Of a stretch of DNA of 64,000 nucleotides, positions 36,260 through 45,527 are shown piece by piece (the stretch's first letter is position 1; each line of letters opens with the position of its first letter). Source of the stretch: Phaeovulum veldkampii DSM 11550 (lineage in GTDB: Bacteria > Pseudomonadota > Alphaproteobacteria > Rhodobacterales > Rhodobacteraceae); NCBI RefSeq assembly GCF_003034995.1, contig NZ_PZKF01000001.1, positions 124,001 to 188,000 on the forward strand, read 5' to 3'. The position numbers and the translations under genes were made by a program. The notes beneath the pieces were generated by a model. It was not told where the DNA came from. It did no database searches and saw only the letters and a program-made list of their open reading frames with translations.

Positions 36260-38011
36260 TTGGCAAAACCCTCCGATCCCTACCGCTCTTCGGCCCTGTT
36301 CGGCCGCCTCTGGCGCGACTATCTGCGCCATCACCGCCTGACCATGGCGGCGGCAATCGCCGTGATGGCAATCGAAGGGTCCACCCTCGGCGCGCTCAGC
36401 TACATGCTGGAGCCGCTGTTCGACCGTGTCTTTGTGGCGGGCGACGCGGGGATGGTCTGGGTTGTGGGCGTTGCAATCCTCGGGCTGTTCGTGTTGCGCG
36501 CGATCACCTCGATCGTTTACCGCACCCTGCTGACACGGGTTTCTCTGGGCACATCGACCGCGATGCAGATAGACCTGTTGCGCCATATCCTGACGCTGGA
36601 TGCGCAGTTCTTTCAGGCCAACCCGCCCGGCGCGCTGATCGAACGCGTGCAGGGCGATACGATCGCGGTGCAGGGGGTTTGGTCCACTTTCATCACCGGG
36701 GCGGGGCGCGATGCGATCTCGCTGATGGCGCTGTTTGCGGTGGCGATCAGCATCGACCCGGTCTGGACCGCCACCGCGCTGGTGGGGGCACCGCTTCTGA
36801 TCCTGCCGACGGTGGTGGCGCAACGCTATATCCGCCGCAAGACGCGGGCGATGCGCGAACAATCGGGCGAACGCGCAACCCGACTGGATGAGGTGTTCCA
36901 CGGTATCGCCGCGGTCAAACTGAACCGGCTGGAGGCCTATCAGACCGACCGCTTTGCCCGTATCGCCGATGCGATCCGGCGCGCGCAGATCAAGATGGCG
37001 GCCTCGACCGCCGCGATCCCGGCGCTGATCGACGTGGTGACGGGGATCGGCTTTTTCGGGGTGCTGATTCTGGGCGGGCGCGAAATCATCGCGGGCGAAC
37101 GGACGGTGGGCGAATTCATGTCGTTCTTCACCGCGATGGCGCTGACGTTCCAGCCGCTGCGCCGCCTTGGCGGGTTGGCCGGCACCTGGCAGACCGCGGC
37201 CGCCAGCCTTGAGCGGCTTTACCGGCTGCTGGACATCGCGCCGCGCGTGGTCAGCCCGGCCACGCCGCGCCACCCCGAACCGGGCCAGACCACGATCCGG
37301 TTCGAAGATGTGCATCTGGCCTATGGCGACACGCCGGTGCTGCGGGGGCTGAGCTTTACCGCCGAGGCAGGCCAGACCACGGCGATCGTAGGGCCGTCGG
37401 GGGCGGGTAAAAGCACGCTGTTCAACCTGCTGACCCGGATGGCCGACCCCGATCAGGGCCGCGTCACCATCGGCGGCATCGACACCCGCGAGATCGACCT
37501 GCCCGGCCTGCGGGCGCTGTTTTCCACCGTTTCGCAAGATTCGGCGCTGTTTGACGAAACCATCCGCGAAAACATCGTGCTGGGGCGCCGCGATGTGCCC
37601 GAGGCCGCGCTGGCCCGCGCGCTGGAGGCCGCCCATGTGGCCGATTTCCTGCGCATCCTGCCCGCCGGGATCGACACGCCCGCAGGCCCGCGCGGATCAG
37701 GGCTGTCGGGCGGGCAGCGCCAGCGCGTGGCAATCGCCCGCGCGGTGCTGCGCGATGCGCCGGTGCTGCTGCTGGATGAGGCGACCTCGGCGCTGGATGC
37801 CGCCTCCGAAGCCGTGGTGCAAGAGGCGCTGGAGCGACTGGCAGAGGGCCGCACCACATTGGTCATCGCGCACCGTCTGGCCACCGTGCGCGAGGCCGAC
37901 AAGATCGTGGTGATCGAGGCGGGCCGGGTGGTCGAGGAAGGCACGCATGACGTGCTGATGGCCCACAACGGCAGCTATGCCGCGCTGTGCCGGATGCAGT
38001 TCGCGGCCTGA
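36260..38011 (+). CDS. MsbA-like ABC exporter (fused permease and ATPase)
   Basis: A 583-aa half-transporter: six-helix ABC transmembrane domain (about 25-310) and a nucleotide-binding domain with Walker A GPSGAGKST, signature LSGGQRQR and Walker B LLLDEATSALD. Similar proteins flip lipid A or export lipids and drugs. No ATG precedes the conserved N-terminus; TTG at 36260 (LAKPSDPYR) is the best in-frame start. Upstream, 36029-36259 shows no gene. It ends 8 bp from the convergent slt gene. Confidence 0.88.
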   Translation: MAKPSDPYRSSALFGRLWRDYLRHHRLTMAAAIAVMAIEGSTLGALSYMLEPLFDRVFVAGDAGMVWVVGVAILGLFVLRAITSIVYRTLLTRVSLGTSTAMQIDLLRHILTLDAQFFQANPPGALIERVQGDTIAVQGVWSTFITGAGRDAISLMALFAVAISIDPVWTATALVGAPLLILPTVVAQRYIRRKTRAMREQSGERATRLDEVFHGIAAVKLNRLEAYQTDRFARIADAIRRAQIKMAASTAAIPALIDVVTGIGFFGVLILGGREIIAGERTVGEFMSFFTAMALTFQPLRRLGGLAGTWQTAAASLERLYRLLDIAPRVVSPATPRHPEPGQTTIRFEDVHLAYGDTPVLRGLSFTAEAGQTTAIVGPSGAGKSTLFNLLTRMADPDQGRVTIGGIDTREIDLPGLRALFSTVSQDSALFDETIRENIVLGRRDVPEAALARALEAAHVADFLRILPAGIDTPAGPRGSGLSGGQRQRVAIARAVLRDAPVLLLDEATSALDAASEAVVQEALERLAEGRTTLVIAHRLATVREADKIVVIEAGRVVEEGTHDVLMAHNGSYAALCRMQFAA

Positions 38012-38019
38012 ACCCTGCC

Positions 38020-39954
38020 TCAGTCTCGGCCCTTCAACTCGTCGCTCAGCCGCACTGGCCCTGCCTGCCCGGTCAGCCGCGCGCGATAGACCGGCAGGCT
38101 TTCGGCCACCCGCATCACATAGTTGCGGGTTTCGGTGAAGGGGATCGCCTCGATCCAGTCCACCACATCGACATGCGCCGCGCGCGGGTCGCCACGCTCG
38201 GCCATCCAGCGCCGCGGGCGGCCCGGACCGGCGTTATAGCCCGCCGCCACCAGCACCGGCGAGGACCCGAATTCATCGCGCAGACCGGCCAGATAGGCCG
38301 CGCCCAGCCGGGCGTTATACTCGGGGTCGGTGGTCAGCCGCGCCGCCTCGTAAGGCAGCCCCAGCCGCGCCGCCATCCGCCGCGCGGTTTCCGGCATCAC
38401 CTGCATCAACCCGCGCGCCCCCGCCGCCGACACCACAGCCGCGTCAAACTCGCTTTCGCGCCGCGCGATCGACAGCGCCAGTTCCTTCGGAACCCCCAGA
38501 TCCAGCCGTTCCAGACCCGACAGCGGGAAATAGGCCGCAGGCAACACCACGCCCTGCTGCGCGGCGGCCTTGGCCAGCATCAGCCCCAGATGCGGCTCGC
38601 GCCAATCCAGCGCCAGCCGGGCCAGACGGGAAATCTCGTCCCCGCTCAGGCTTTCGGCCAGATGCAGAAAGAACCGCTCGGCCTGCGCCTTGTCGCCCGC
38701 GGCCTGCAACAGCACGCCAGCCTGAAACACCGACGAGGCGGTGAACCCCGCGCCGCGCCAGTCGGGCAATTCGGGCGGGTTGGCCAGCGCCGGATCAAGC
38801 GGCAGCCCGGCGCGTTCCGACGCCAGCAGTCCATAAAATGCGGTCTGATGCTGCGCCGCTTTGGCATAGGCCGCGCGCGCCGCCTCGGCCTGACCCAGCG
38901 CCTCTTGCGCGCGGCCCTGCCAATAGCCCGCGCGTGACAGGCTGATGGGGCTGGCCACCGCGGCCTCCAGCCGCTGGAAATGGCCCAGCGCCGCGGGGGC
39001 ATCGCCCAGCTTCAGCGCGGCATAGCCCGCAAGCCACTCCAGATCGGCATAATCACTGCCCGACGCCAGATGGTGCCGCGCGGCCAGACGATAGGCGCGC
39101 GCCGGGTTGCCCTCGCGCAGATCGCGCCGCGCCAGCCCCGCGCGGGCCTTGGCCCACAGCGCGGGCTCGCCCAGGGCCTCGGCGCTGGCCGACCGCTCCA
39201 GCACCAGATCGGCGGCGGCATCATCGGCATCCTTGCGCATCCGCCAAACGGCCCGGTCGCGCGCCAGACCCGCTGAACCCAGCATCCGTTCCGGGATCGC
39301 CTTGATCAGCGCATCGACCCCGGAGGCATCGGTCTGCAAGGCAATCCGCGCCTCGGCCACAGCGCGGGTGCCGGGGCTGACACGCGCCAGCATCCGCCGC
39401 GCCTGCGCCACCTCACCCTGATCCAGCAACCACGCCATGCGCCCGCCGTGATGGTCGGCCAAGGCGGCGCCATGGTCGGCCAGCAGCGCCAGTTCTTCGG
39501 CTTCGGTCAGGCTCAGCCCGCGCCAGGCGGCGGCGACCACGGCGGCGGTCTTGGCGCCCTCGCCACGCGCCTGATGCGCCGCGGCCAGCGCCAGCGCGCC
39601 GGTGCCGGTCTGCGGGGCGACCCCCGCGAAATAGGCCACCACCTCGTCGGGCCGGGCGCCTTGCAAGGCCGCCTCGCCCTTCTTGCGCAGCAGCGCCATA
39701 CCCGGCCAGTCGGCCCGGCGCGTGGCGAAATCGGCGTAGTCGGCCAGGCTGCCCTGCCCCGCGCGCAGCCGCTGCCATTCCACGATGTCAAAGGCCAGCG
39801 GCCCCGATCCGCGCGCCGCATCGGCGGCCCCCGCCCAATCCTGCGCACCGACAGCCGCCAGCGCGCGCGCCAGCGCGGCCGGGTCTTCGGCGCGCGACGG
39901 CGCGGGAATCGCGAAAATGGAAAGCGCCGCCAGAACGGCAAAGGCTCGGATCAT
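38020..39954 (-). CDS. slt: Soluble lytic murein transglycosylase
   Basis: Cleaves peptidoglycan to anhydro-muropeptides in the periplasm. The 644-aa protein has a signal peptide (about 1-22, PSRAE), a long alpha-superhelical repeat region, and a C-terminal SLT domain (about 485-620) with catalytic Glu500 in RRESEFD, then GLMQVMP and AAGYNAGPGR. Divergent from dapA. Confidence 0.93.
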   Translation of the reverse strand: MIRAFAVLAALSIFAIPAPSRAEDPAALARALAAVGAQDWAGAADAARGSGPLAFDIVEWQRLRAGQGSLADYADFATRRADWPGMALLRKKGEAALQGARPDEVVAYFAGVAPQTGTGALALAAAHQARGEGAKTAAVVAAAWRGLSLTEAEELALLADHGAALADHHGGRMAWLLDQGEVAQARRMLARVSPGTRAVAEARIALQTDASGVDALIKAIPERMLGSAGLARDRAVWRMRKDADDAAADLVLERSASAEALGEPALWAKARAGLARRDLREGNPARAYRLAARHHLASGSDYADLEWLAGYAALKLGDAPAALGHFQRLEAAVASPISLSRAGYWQGRAQEALGQAEAARAAYAKAAQHQTAFYGLLASERAGLPLDPALANPPELPDWRGAGFTASSVFQAGVLLQAAGDKAQAERFFLHLAESLSGDEISRLARLALDWREPHLGLMLAKAAAQQGVVLPAAYFPLSGLERLDLGVPKELALSIARRESEFDAAVVSAAGARGLMQVMPETARRMAARLGLPYEAARLTTDPEYNARLGAAYLAGLRDEFGSSPVLVAAGYNAGPGRPRRWMAERGDPRAAHVDVVDWIEAIPFTETRNYVMRVAESLPVYRARLTGQAGPVRLSDELKGRD

Positions 39955-40018
39955 GGCTGCCTCGGGTGTTGTTTTACTCTTTCCTGCCTGCACCGGGGCC
40001 ATGGCGCAAGACACAAAC

Positions 40019-40047
40019 TTGGCAAGGCCGCGCCGCTCGTCTAGGGT
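40019..40047 (+). promoter_or_regulatory. Candidate dapA promoter
   Basis: TTGGCA (40019-40024) and TAGGGT (40042-40047) with a 17-base spacer, leaving a leader of about 40 nt before the dapA ATG at 40096, which has AGGAG in front. Confidence 0.45.
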
Positions 40048-40095
40048 CCGGCGCGATTTCAACCGGGCGAATCCGCCCACACACAGGAGCGTGTC

Positions 40096-40968
40096 ATGTT
40101 CAAAGGGTCTTTCCCCGCACTGGTCACGCCGTTCAAGGACGGCGCGCTGGATCTGGACGCGCTCAAGAAGCTGGTCGAGTGGCACATCGACCAAGGCAGC
40201 CATGGGCTGGTGCCGGTGGGCACCACCGGCGAAAGCCCGACGCTGAGCCATGAGGAACATGGCCGCGTGATCGAAGAGGTGGTCAAGGCCGCCGCGGGCC
40301 GGGTGCCGGTGATCGCCGGGGCCGGTTCGAACGCGACCGAGGAAGGGATCGGGCTGATCCGCCACGCCGAGGCGGTGGGCGCCAATGCCGCGCTGGTGGT
40401 GACGCCCTATTACAACAAGCCCACACAGCGCGGGCTGGTGGCGCATTTCACCGCCCTGCACGATTGCTGCACGCTGCCAATCATCATCTACAACATTCCC
40501 GGCCGGTCGGTCGTGGACATGACGCCCGAGACCATGGGCGAGCTGGCACGGCTGCCGCGGATCGTGGGCGTCAAGGACGCCACCGGCAAGATCGAGCGCG
40601 TGAGCCAGCAGCGCGACACCTGCGGGCGGGATTTCATCCAGTTGTCGGGCGAGGATGCCACCGCACTCGGCTTCAACGCGCATGGCGGGGTGGGCTGCAT
40701 CTCGGTCACCGCGAACGTGGCGCCAAAGCTGTGCGCCGAGTTCCAGGAGGCAACCCTGCGCGGCGATTATGCCACCGCGCTGGACTATCAAGACCGGCTG
40801 ATGCCGCTGCACACCGCGATCTTTGTCGAGCCGGGGGTGGCCGGGGCCAAATATGCGCTGTCGCGGCTGGGCATGTGTTCGGAGGAGGTGCGGCTGCCGC
40901 TGACCCCGCTGCAAGACAGCACCAAGGCGCAGATCGACGCCGCCATGCGTCATGCCGGGCTGATCTGA
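40096..40968 (+). CDS. dapA: 4-hydroxy-tetrahydrodipicolinate synthase
   Basis: Condenses pyruvate with aspartate semialdehyde in lysine and peptidoglycan-precursor synthesis. The 290-aa TIM barrel has GTTGESPT, the tyrosine in VTPYYNKP and the Schiff-base lysine in VGVKDATG. Divergent from slt, pairing two cell-wall genes. Confidence 0.97.
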   Translation: MFKGSFPALVTPFKDGALDLDALKKLVEWHIDQGSHGLVPVGTTGESPTLSHEEHGRVIEEVVKAAAGRVPVIAGAGSNATEEGIGLIRHAEAVGANAALVVTPYYNKPTQRGLVAHFTALHDCCTLPIIIYNIPGRSVVDMTPETMGELARLPRIVGVKDATGKIERVSQQRDTCGRDFIQLSGEDATALGFNAHGGVGCISVTANVAPKLCAEFQEATLRGDYATALDYQDRLMPLHTAIFVEPGVAGAKYALSRLGMCSEEVRLPLTPLQDSTKAQIDAAMRHAGLI

Positions 40969-40980
40969 CGGGAAACACAC

Positions 40981-41003
40981 CCGCGGCCCGGACCGGGCCG
41001 CGG
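40981..41003 (+). terminator. Perfect 10-bp hairpin after dapA
   Basis: CCGCGGCCCG pairs with CGGGCCGCGG around a 3-base loop, 12 bases after the dapA stop. No U stretch follows, so termination would be partial or the hairpin serves RNA stability. Confidence 0.45.
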
Positions 41004-41023
41004 CGACATCGGGAGGGGGCGGC

Positions 41024-41515
41024 GTGATCGACGATTTCAGCGGCCAGCCCGAAACACGCTGGCGGTTCTTTACCGACGGGGTGATGGGCGGCGTCTCGAT
41101 CGGGGGCGTCAGCTTCGGGCGCGATGCGCAGGGCGCCTTTGCGCATATGACCGGCCGCGTCAGCACCCGCAACAACGGCGGTTTCATCCAGATCCAGACC
41201 GCGATCAGCCAGCAACCGCCCGCCAGGGCGCAGGGGCTGCGGCTGGTGGTGCGGGGCGACGGGCAGCGGTATTTCGTGCATCTGAAAACCTCTGCCACGG
41301 CGATGCCCTGGGATCATTACCGCGCAGGATTTGACACTGGCCCAGACTGTTCACCCGACTGGACCGAAGTGCGGCTGCCGTTCGCGGCCTTTGTGCGGTC
41401 GCGTCGCGGCCCGCAGCTTGACCCCCGAGCCGAGCGCTTGCTGACGCTGGGCCTTGTCGCCTACGGGCGCGATCATGACGCCGACATCGCCCTGCGCTCG
41501 GTGGGCTATTTCTAG
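41024..41515 (+). CDS. CIA30 family protein
   Basis: A 163-aa beta-sandwich-type protein of the complex-I intermediate-associated 30 family, visible from the start IDDF and the motifs GVMGGVS and NNGGFIQIQT. In eukaryotes CIA30 helps assemble complex I; bacterial members have no settled role. It starts with GTG behind GGGAGGGGG. The stop lies 6 bp from the convergent DUF808 gene. Confidence 0.85.
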   Translation: MIDDFSGQPETRWRFFTDGVMGGVSIGGVSFGRDAQGAFAHMTGRVSTRNNGGFIQIQTAISQQPPARAQGLRLVVRGDGQRYFVHLKTSATAMPWDHYRAGFDTGPDCSPDWTEVRLPFAAFVRSRRGPQLDPRAERLLTLGLVAYGRDHDADIALRSVGYF

Positions 41516-41521
41516 CCCCCC

Positions 41522-42529
41522 TCACGCCGCCTTGCGGCGCCGGAACAGCCGCGCGATCGGGGCGAAGATCAGCGTCACCACCGGCACGATGACCAGCCCC
41601 AGCGCCAGCCCGAACACCCCATCGAGCGCTGCGGTCACGATCCAGCTTGTGACCCCGGCAGCCGCTGCGGGCACCGCCGCCGCGGCCAATACGGCCAGAT
41701 CGTGAATCTGGTGACCGATCCAGCCCCAGCCAAAACCCTCAAGCCCGTGGATCACGATCGAGCCACCCACCCACAGCATCGCCGCCGTGCCAATGGCCGA
41801 GATTGCCCCCATGAACCCCGGCATCCCCCGCACGATCCCGCGCCCCAGCGCCCGCGTCAGCCTAAACCGCCCGGCCTGCGCCATCCGCAGGCCGATGTCA
41901 TCGGCCTTTACCAGCACCGCCACCCCGCCATAGACCATCGCGGTGATGCCCACCGCGACCAGCGCCAGCACCACCCCTTCGATCCACAGATTGTCGGATT
42001 CGATGGCGGCCAGCGCGATGGTCATGATTTCGGAAGACAATATGAAATCGGTCTTGATCGCCCCCGCGACCCGGCTTTTTTCCAGATGCGCGGCATCCAG
42101 CGTTTCGGGATGGGGCGCGTGGTCATCATGCGGCCCCAGCAGGTGAAGGATCTTTTCCGCCCCCTCAAAGCACAGATAGCCCCCCCCGATCATCAAAAGC
42201 GGGGTCAGCGCCCAGGGCGCAAAGATGTTCAGCGCCATCGCTACCGGCAGGATCAGCACCAGCTTGTTGAACAGCGATCCGCGCGCGATCTTCCACACGA
42301 TCGGCAATTCGCGCGCCGCCGGAAGTCCCTGCACATATTTCGGCGTCACCGCGGCGTCGTCGATGACGACCCCGGCCGATTTCGCGCCAGCCTTGGCCGC
42401 ATCATCAATCACCGATCCGGCGACCTTGACCCCGACCTTGCCTGCCTGCGCCGCGATATCGTCCACCTGCACCGCAGCCAGCTTGGTCAGCGCCGCGATG
42501 TCATCCAGTAGCGCCAGAAGTCCGCTCAT
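41522..42529 (-). CDS. DUF808 family membrane protein
   Basis: A 335-aa protein of the YedI/DUF808 family. The N-terminal 70 residues are helical and contain repeated VDDIA/VIDDAA segments; the rest has about six hydrophobic helices. Function unknown. The ATG at 42529 (MSGLLALLDDIAALTK) is set by conservation. A six-copy 8-bp tandem repeat ends 14 bases before it and may alter expression. Confidence 0.88.
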   Translation of the reverse strand: MSGLLALLDDIAALTKLAAVQVDDIAAQAGKVGVKVAGSVIDDAAKAGAKSAGVVIDDAAVTPKYVQGLPAARELPIVWKIARGSLFNKLVLILPVAMALNIFAPWALTPLLMIGGGYLCFEGAEKILHLLGPHDDHAPHPETLDAAHLEKSRVAGAIKTDFILSSEIMTIALAAIESDNLWIEGVVLALVAVGITAMVYGGVAVLVKADDIGLRMAQAGRFRLTRALGRGIVRGMPGFMGAISAIGTAAMLWVGGSIVIHGLEGFGWGWIGHQIHDLAVLAAAAVPAAAAGVTSWIVTAALDGVFGLALGLVIVPVVTLIFAPIARLFRRRKAA

Positions 42530-42542
42530 TCCGCCTGCCCCG

Positions 42543-42590
42543 CCCGTCTGCCCGTTTGTCCGTTTGCCCGTCTGGCCGTCTGGCCGTCTG
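42543..42590. repeat. Six-copy 8-bp tandem repeat before DUF808
   Basis: Six units of NCCGTYTG (plus strand) run without gap from 42543 to 42590; two adjacent units (42575-42590) are identical. Because the unit is not a multiple of three, copy-number change could not be silent in a coding frame, but here it lies in the leader of the minus-strand DUF808 gene. Confidence 0.85.
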
Positions 42591-42649
42591 GCGCGCAAGT
42601 TACGCCATGACCCGGAAATTGCAATCAGCGCCCGCCACCCCGCGCCGCC

Positions 42650-43789
42650 CTAGCCGCCCGCGGGCGTCAGCCGGATCAGGCGGCCCCGGGCATCATCCTC
42701 GATCAGCCAGACGGCGCCATCGGCGGCCACCGCCACATCGCGGATGCGCGCGCCCATCGGCCAGCGGTCAACCTCGCGTGCGCCATCTGGCGTGATCTCG
42801 ACACGCACCAGCGCCTCGGCGCGCAGCCCGCCGATCAGCGCCGATCCCCACCAGCCGGGAAACAACGGTCCGTCGTAAAACGCCAGACCGGCGGGGGCGA
42901 TCACCGGCGTCCAGTAGAGCACCGGCGGGGTAAACTCGGGTCGGGTGTCATGGTCGGGGATCGACAGGCCCGCGTAGGTGTCCCCGTTCGACACCTCGGG
43001 CCAGCCATAGTTCTGCCCCGGCGCGATCAGGTTCACCTCATCGCCACCACGCGGGCCCATCTCGTGCAGCCAAAGCCGGCCATCGGGGGCAAAGGCCAGC
43101 CCATAGGGATTGCGGTGACCCGTGGTCCAGGTCTGCGCCCGCACCCCGCCCGCCGCGGCTTGCGGGTTGTCGGGCGGCACCGTGCCATCGGGCAACAGGC
43201 GCAACACCTTGCCCAAGGGCGCGTCGGGGTTCTGGGCACCGTCGCCGCGCATCCGCTCGCCCACGCTCAGGAACAGATGCGCGCCATCGGGGGAAAAGGC
43301 GATGATCCCGCCGGGGTGGCCGCGGCGGCCCTGCGGACCCTGCCGCCAGATCGGCTGCGCATTCTCCAGCCGCGGCGCGCCGCCCGTCTCGACCAGACGC
43401 GCGCGCGCCAGCACAAGGCCCGCGCCGGTCCGGCCCGGCTCGGCATAGGTCAGGTAGATCAGACCGTCGGTCGCAAAGCGCGGCGAGACAGCCACATCCA
43501 GCAGCCCCAACTGGCCGTCGGCATCAACCTCGGGCAGCGGGCTCACCTCGCGCTTGTCGCCCTCGGGCGTGACCAGAAACAAACGCCCGCCGCGTTCGGT
43601 CACCAAAAGCCGCCCGTCGGGCAGAAAGGCTATGGCCCAGGGCGTGTCAAAGCTGGCAACCGGGGTGGCGGCAAAGGGCCGGTCGGGGCTGTCGGCGCTG
43701 GGCCCGGCATTGGTCTGGGCCAGAGCCGGGCACCCGCAAGCCAGCACCAGCGCAAGAACCGCCACCCGCCACATCGCATCAGCCATCAT
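42650..43789 (-). CDS. PQQ-dependent sugar dehydrogenase family protein
   Basis: A 379-aa exported beta-propeller of the soluble glucose/sorbosone dehydrogenase family (YliI/Asd-like). A signal sequence ends around residue 25 (ALAQ), with a cysteine that might be a lipobox. HRNPYGLAF and HEMGPRGGDEVNLI carry the active-site and PQQ-binding residues. It would oxidise aldoses in the periplasm. It lies 79 bp after hflX on the same strand. Confidence 0.9.
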   Translation of the reverse strand: MMADAMWRVAVLALVLACGCPALAQTNAGPSADSPDRPFAATPVASFDTPWAIAFLPDGRLLVTERGGRLFLVTPEGDKREVSPLPEVDADGQLGLLDVAVSPRFATDGLIYLTYAEPGRTGAGLVLARARLVETGGAPRLENAQPIWRQGPQGRRGHPGGIIAFSPDGAHLFLSVGERMRGDGAQNPDAPLGKVLRLLPDGTVPPDNPQAAAGGVRAQTWTTGHRNPYGLAFAPDGRLWLHEMGPRGGDEVNLIAPGQNYGWPEVSNGDTYAGLSIPDHDTRPEFTPPVLYWTPVIAPAGLAFYDGPLFPGWWGSALIGGLRAEALVRVEITPDGAREVDRWPMGARIRDVAVAADGAVWLIEDDARGRLIRLTPAGG

Positions 43790-43868
43790 CCGCCCCCCGG
43801 TTCCGCCTGCCCCGTTCAGGATAGCGGCGGCGGGCGTAATGGAAACTCACGATCCCGCCAAGGGCGAT

Positions 43869-45107
43869 TTACAACCCGCGATAATCCTGTTCCTGCCGGG
43901 CAGTCCAGCGCACAGTCAGCTCATGCCCGCCCTCGGCGGCGGTTTCGGTTTCCACCACCCCCGCCTGATGCAGCCAGGCGCGCTTGCGCCCCTCGGCAAA
44001 GGGAAGGTGCAGATGGGCCTCGTGCCGTTCCTCGCCCAGCCGCGCCTCGATCGCCTCCAGCAGCGCGGGCAACCCCTCGCCGGTCAGCGCCGACACGGCC
44101 TGCACGTCGCCGCGCCTTGCATCCTGCACCAGCAGCGCCGCGCGCAGGGCGGGGCCAAGACTGTCGATCTTGTTCCAGACCTCGATCAGCGCCACATCCT
44201 CGGCCACCCCCAGGCTTTCGAGGATCTCGCCCACGTCGACGGCCTGTTCCTCGGTCTCGGGGTGGCTGATGTCGCGCACATGCAGGATCAGGTCGGCCTC
44301 CAGCACCTCTTCCAGCGTGGCACGGAAGGCAGCCACCAGTTCGGTGGGCAGGTCAGAGATGAAGCCCACCGTATCCGACAAGATGACTTTGCGCCCCGAG
44401 GGCAGAACGACGCCGCGCATGGTCGGATCGAGCGTGGCAAAGAGCATGTCCTTGGCCAGCACCTCGGCCCCGGTCAGGCGGTTGAACAGCGTGGATTTGC
44501 CCGCGTTGGTATAGCCCACCAGGGCCACCACCGGAAACGGCACCCGGCGACGCGCGGCGCGGTGCAATTCGCGCGTTTTCACAACCTTGCCAAGCTGACG
44601 CCTGATGCGCACCACCTGATCGTCGATCGCGCGGCGGTCAGCCTCGATCTGCGTCTCGCCGGGGCCGCCGACAAAGCCAAAGCCGCCGCGCTGGCGTTCA
44701 AGATGGGTCCAGGCACGCACCAGCCGTGTGCGCTGATACGACAGCGCCGCCAGTTCGACCTGCAACACCCCCTCGCGGGTGCGGGCGCGGTCGGCGAAAA
44801 TCTCAAGGATCAGGCCGGTCCGGTCCAGAAGCTTGACCCCCCACTCCTTTTCAAGGTTGCGCTGCTGCACCGGGCTGACCGGGCCATCGACCAGCACCAG
44901 GTCAACCTCGGCGGCCTCCATCCGGTCTTTCAACTCGGCCATCTTGCCGGTGCCGACCAGGTGCCCCGGATGCGGCCGGGCCAGGCGCACAACCTCGGCC
45001 CCCACCACCTCGATCGAGGGCAGCGCGGCAGCCAGTGACACCGCCTCGGCCAGCCCGAGCTCGGGCTGGCGGCGCCCCAAAGACCCCTTCAGGTCGGGAT
45101 GCAGCAC
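43869..45107 (-). CDS. hflX: Ribosome-rescue GTPase HflX
   Basis: A 412-aa GTPase that binds 50S subunits and splits stalled ribosomes under stress. It has the HflX-specific N-terminal domain, the GGxGE-type linker GGPGETQIE, and G motifs GYTNAGKST, DTVGF and NKID. The only start in frame is GTG at 45107, without clear ribosome-binding site; the frame opens just after the hfq stop, so coupling to hfq is likely. Relatives begin slightly upstream, so a CTG start is conceivable. Confidence 0.93.
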   Translation of the reverse strand: MLHPDLKGSLGRRQPELGLAEAVSLAAALPSIEVVGAEVVRLARPHPGHLVGTGKMAELKDRMEAAEVDLVLVDGPVSPVQQRNLEKEWGVKLLDRTGLILEIFADRARTREGVLQVELAALSYQRTRLVRAWTHLERQRGGFGFVGGPGETQIEADRRAIDDQVVRIRRQLGKVVKTRELHRAARRRVPFPVVALVGYTNAGKSTLFNRLTGAEVLAKDMLFATLDPTMRGVVLPSGRKVILSDTVGFISDLPTELVAAFRATLEEVLEADLILHVRDISHPETEEQAVDVGEILESLGVAEDVALIEVWNKIDSLGPALRAALLVQDARRGDVQAVSALTGEGLPALLEAIEARLGEERHEAHLHLPFAEGRKRAWLHQAGVVETETAAEGGHELTVRWTARQEQDYRGL

Positions 45108-45148
45108 ATAGGCGCGGGTCGGACGCGCGGCGGTCGGGCTGGGGGCGC

Positions 45149-45382
45149 TCAGTCTTCGCCCTCATACAGGCTGATCGGCTGACCCGGCATGATCGTGGAA
45201 ATCGCATGTTTGTAGACCAGTTGCGATTGCCCGTCGCGGCGCAGCAATACGCAGAAATTGTCAAACCAGGTTATCACGCCCTGAAGTTTGACGCCGTTGA
45301 TCAGAAAGATGGTGACCGGAACCTTGGTCTTGCGAACATGGTTCAGAAAAGCGTCTTGCAGGTTCTGTTTGTCGGCAGCCAT
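45149..45382 (-). CDS. hfq: RNA chaperone Hfq
   Basis: A 77-aa Sm-like hexameric RNA chaperone that pairs small RNAs with mRNAs. Sm1 ([21 protein letters not shown]) and Sm2 (YKHAISTI) are intact and there is only a short C-terminal tail, as usual in alphaproteobacteria. It sits directly before hflX, the conserved pair. Confidence 0.97.
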   Translation of the reverse strand: MAADKQNLQDAFLNHVRKTKVPVTIFLINGVKLQGVITWFDNFCVLLRRDGQSQLVYKHAISTIMPGQPISLYEGED

Positions 45383-45527
45383 TGGTGTTTTGCCTTATGT
45401 TCTTGTCGCGCGTCAGGTGCCGGGCGAAACCTGCCGGGCACGGCCAAGTATGCTTAAGATCGACAGAGTTTCCACCCCCTAAAATCAATCCCTTGCAGCA
45501 TTGCCCTTGCCCTGGCCCGCGCGCGGA

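Noticed and set aside
42543-42590. Short repeats as a CRISPR array
   Set aside because: Units are 8 bp with no spacers, and there is no cas gene; it is a simple tandem repeat.
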